This document shows positions 61,285 to 64,000 of a stretch of DNA of 64,000 bases, in pieces. The translations under genes and the position numbers were made by a program. This DNA comes from Symbiodinium natans (lineage: Eukaryota > Sar > Dinophyceae > Suessiales > Symbiodiniaceae), in contig CAJNDS010002305.1 in the NCBI GenBank assembly GCA_905221605.1, positions 250,001 to 314,000 on the forward strand, read 5' to 3'. The stretch's first letter is position 1, and each line of letters starts with the position of its first letter. The notes beneath the pieces are model-generated. The model was not told the origin of the DNA. It ran no database searches and saw nothing but the letters and a program-made list of their open reading frames with translations.

Positions 61285-61656
61285 GAGCGGAATGCCGTGA
61301 GCTCGGGAAGGTTGTTTGGGTTCTTGAGGTTTCCAGCTGTGTTTGACAGCTGGGGCTGCATGCGGGAATACGTGATGTGGGACTTAACCGCGCTGCAGGA
61401 GGTCATCATGCATAGCTTATGATCCTTGTAAACATTCTGCAGCACGCATGTCACCCCCCCAGACCTAGGCCCTAGGCCCCAGCAACCCGACATCCCAAGC
61501 CTGAATCCCTCAACATCCCTTTTGCAAGAAGCAATGTTCAGCGGCCGGCTTCAACGCCAGAGAGGGTTCTGTTAAATCCTGACGGTTCTCTTGTTTCGGT
61601 GACTGCGGCTTGGTTGAGAGTCATGGAATTGAGGCCAGTTACATGCTGCAACTGAG
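61285..61656 (+). other. PRPF6: PRPF6 intron l-m
   Basis: 372 nt, no telomeric repeat. The acceptor is GAG|G, the weakest in the series. Confidence 0.65.
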
Positions 61657-61699
61657 GGGAACGCCCATGGCGCACACGCCCATGGCGCACACGCCCATG
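61657..61699 (+). CDS. PRPF6: PRPF6 exon m: TPMA repeats
   Basis: 43 nt encoding (M)GTPMAHTPMAHTPM, with 15-bp units repeated nearly exactly (CACACGCCCATGGCG). GC donor, phase 0 out. Confidence 0.78.
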
Positions 61700-63440
61700 G
61701 CCCCGCTCTGAGGTCAGACTGTGGAAGCATAGGCTGCGTAGAGTTTCTTTCGCAAGAGACAAGCACAACCGCTCAACATCACACCAGTACCTGAATATAC
61801 GTGGATATACGTGGATCATACGACATGGCATGGAGTGCATCACAGGAGAAAGGGGCTTGCTCAGCCAGAGCGTTACATTGCGTTACATTACATTGCATTA
61901 CATTGCATTACATTGCATTACATTGCATTACATTGCATTGCATTGCATTACATTGCATTACATTGCATTACATTGCATGACATTGCATTACATTGCATTA
62001 CATTGCAGTACATACACACACACACACACACACACAAAAGGACCGGGGCGAACATGACAATGCACACGGCAAGAGCAACATGTCTGCAAAACCTCGATCC
62101 ATGCGAGCCCATGCACATCATGTCATGAAGAACAAGATGGAGAACAAGAGGTTACGCCCCGACGTAGACCCCGCTAACAGCGTAAAACTCTCCAATTGAC
62201 AACTCTCCAATTGACTTCAATTGAGCGCTCCAAGATGAAGCACTCCAGTTTGATATTCCGCACGAACCTGCACTAAGTGCCCTCTCCCATTGAGAGCATC
62301 CCCCTGACAGAACTCCAATTGCCAATTGAGCATCCCAATCGAGCACCCGGGGCCAGGCATGGGAATTCCGGACGTCCTCAGATTTGCATTTCGAAGAAGA
62401 CCAGCAGTCCACAAGCGATGACCGATCCACATTTCACGAGCCCAGAAGTCGCACAGCAACGAGAGTTCATGTTGCGAGCCCAGAAGTCCAACAGCGGCAG
62501 AACCTCCGAATTGTGAACCTCCAACAGCTTGCCTCAACACGCGAAAATCCCTGTTGAACAAAGCCAAAAGTGCTGCGCCTGGCAATGAAAGACATGTCGG
62601 CAGTCCTCAAGAACTTCGCGGCCACGCGCGCGCCTAGGCGGGAGCACGGTTTGCGACCAAAATGCGAGCAGGCCTCGAGAAAAGTGCCCGCACGAACACC
62701 CAAGATCAAATATGACAATAAGGTTTGTAGCACCCCCAAATAGAGATCTTAATGGGCGCCATTACGACACTGTTTACAATACAAACTGCCAAAAGTTTTC
62801 AGGCTGCATGCTTCCTTATAGTTTAATTGTATAAACTTGTGAATACAATGAGTGAAGTGAATAAGAGAATGAACAGATTTAGCATTAGAACATGACTTCG
62901 CTAATTTAATGATCGCGAGCTCGTTTATTTTCCTTTTTTTTTTTCTCGAAAATTGCCTGCGTACGAAGGTAATAATATGACTACGGGCGCGTAAGGAACA
63001 AAGCCATGATAAAAAGGTAGAAAAGGGCCCTTAATTAGTGTATTTTATGTGTGGCCCTTTTCACCCCTCAATAAAAATTAAGAATGAAAGAGAAGGGCAA
63101 ACATGATTAAACATGCTGATACATGTGGATATCTGGAAGACTGGGAGTCTTTTTGCATGAGTTGCTCATGCCGTGACACTGGCTGCCACGTACGCGGTAT
63201 TGTGAAGTGTGTGCAAGAGAACACGCCACCGTGCTGCCAAAGTATCTGAGTACAAGGCCCCGGCTTTGCAATAGCAGCTTGTGAAAGCGGTTCTTTCCAA
63301 ACCGATTTGAACCAAAAAGTCATACATGCATCTATATTTACATTTACATCGGTTTAGACACGTTAGCAGACATCTTGGCGGATATCCTAGATCAGACGAG
63401 GAACCAAGAGCTTCGTTGCAACTCAACTGCCTTTGCCCAG
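61700..63440 (+). other. PRPF6: PRPF6 intron m-n
   Basis: Holds the CATTGCATTA satellite, a (CA)n run and an AT-rich stretch at about 62,750-63,110 that includes a hairpin of AAAAGGGCC with GGCCCTTTT at 63,020-63,062. No telomeric repeat. Confidence 0.75.
61871..62035. repeat. Ten-bp tandem repeat (CATTGCATTA) plus (CA)n
   Basis: About fourteen units of a 10-bp repeat with few changes, followed by about eleven CA dinucleotides (to about 62,035). The frames through it give an artefactual LHYIALHCIT protein. Confidence 0.95.
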
Positions 63441-63502
63441 GGCATGCGAACCCCAATGGGCATGCGCACCCCTATGGGCATGGCCACGCCTATGGGATCA
63501 AG
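63441..63502 (+). CDS. PRPF6: PRPF6 exon n: TPMG repeats
   Basis: 62 nt encoding GMRTPMGMRTPMGMATPMGS, then two bases. Starts in phase 0 after CCCAG|G, as exon m requires. End set at a GC donor; a GA donor seven bases earlier is possible. The next exon was not found in this window. Confidence 0.85.
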
Positions 63503-64000
63503 GCCGATTGTTCACGCCGGGCTCGAACGTTTTCGGGGTTTACAAATGGAGCTGGGCGCTTGATTCTATGTTACTGTTGTTTTAAGGTTGCCAGTGCTTG
63601 CCAGGCAAGGGTATGGGTAAGTTCCTGACAAGTCATGAAGTTGAGGCATGATGACCGGATTTTGCAAACAGTTTCTTTGTACGATCTTCGATTTAGGCCT
63701 TAAACGAAAGTCTCAACTTTAGAGCCTCAAACCCCATGTCCACCGCTTTCGGCGGAAATCTATCAACGGCCAGTCGCCGTATGGCAAGCTCTTAGGATCG
63801 CTTAGGCTTCTTGCTTGAGATTCATGAAAGAATGGGCAGAAGCCTGGGTAGTCGAATGGCTGGACATGCGCGCATGAAGACTCACGTGAGCAGGACGCCC
63901 CACGGTGGAATGCGAACACCAGGTGGGTCCGTGTGACTTCAGTGTAGCAGAACTCCAGAGTTACCCCATTTGTTTAACCCACAATCTCCAATCTCAAGAT
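63503..64000 (+). other. PRPF6: PRPF6 intron after exon n (open end)
   Basis: No further Prp6-like exon recognised to the window end. The HAT/TPR repeat part of the gene should lie downstream. Confidence 0.6.

Noticed and set aside
61830-62057. 75-aa ORF of LHYIALHCIT repeats
   Set aside because: Direct translation of the 10-bp satellite and (CA)n run.

Overview
The window looks like nuclear DNA of a dinoflagellate, most likely a Symbiodiniaceae/Suessiales-type alga. The reasons are plant-type TTTAGGG/CCCTAAA telomeric repeats scattered through non-coding DNA in both orientations, introns that end in AG|G and mostly begin with GC rather than GT, and Ty1/copia elements with unusual extra domains. 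The genus cannot be named from the sequence.

The host gene. Fourteen tiny + strand exons (about 22-78 nt, about 670 coding nt in total) spread from 61 to 63,502 encode in order the N-terminal part of the U5/tri-snRNP splicing factor PRPF6 (Prp6): the NYDEFSGYSG box, an LFSNAEYDEEDKEAD box, a KMDQRR helix, PTIQQQFADLK, EWEGIPE, a PTPDALL box, then a Thr-Pro-Met-Gly (TPMG) repeat region corresponding to the TP-rich linker of Prp6. Codon phases agree across the junctions, except around one missing piece between 55,270 and 56,516. The gene starts upstream and continues beyond the window.

The first intron (129-52,383) is about 52.3 kb and holds almost everything else. 1,703-11,592 is a complete Ty1/copia element (element 1) with identical 229-bp LTRs, a CCCTA target duplication, a half-tRNA-iMet primer site and a polypurine tract. 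It is inserted at the edge of a telomeric tract. Its reading frame has three in-frame TGA codons inside the integrase and a frameshift before the C-terminal membrane tail. About 15,018-38,009 is a second, very large copia-like element (element 2, at least 23 kb), cut off by a 100-N assembly gap. It has five ORFs: a 1,707-aa Gag, a 3,525-aa Pol, a 1,432-aa protein with an ADP-ribosyltransferase-like segment, a 123-aa overlapping ORF and a partial ORF of at least 622 aa. No LTR of element 2 was seen.

Both retroelements, though very divergent, encode between protease and reverse transcriptase a C5-cytosine-methyltransferase-like domain (GPPCRT, FDQG..GH...KPTT) and a 2-oxoglutarate/Fe(II) dioxygenase-like domain (HxD...H...R). 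In element 2 the dioxygenase lies inside the integrase C-terminal region; in element 1 it lies after it. A nucleic-acid-modifying role is inference, but of interest because dinoflagellate DNA contains 5-hydroxymethyluracil. Element 2 is also saturated on one strand with the tetramer ATAG, in coding and non-coding parts alike.

The remaining DNA (11.6-15.0 kb and 38.2-64 kb) is intron filler: dozens of interstitial telomeric tracts with locally homogeneous variants, several families of short terminal-inverted-repeat elements (MITE-like, about 80-180 bp), G/C homopolymers, microsatellites and a degenerate GC-rich repeat field. I saw no rRNA, tRNA or CRISPR.
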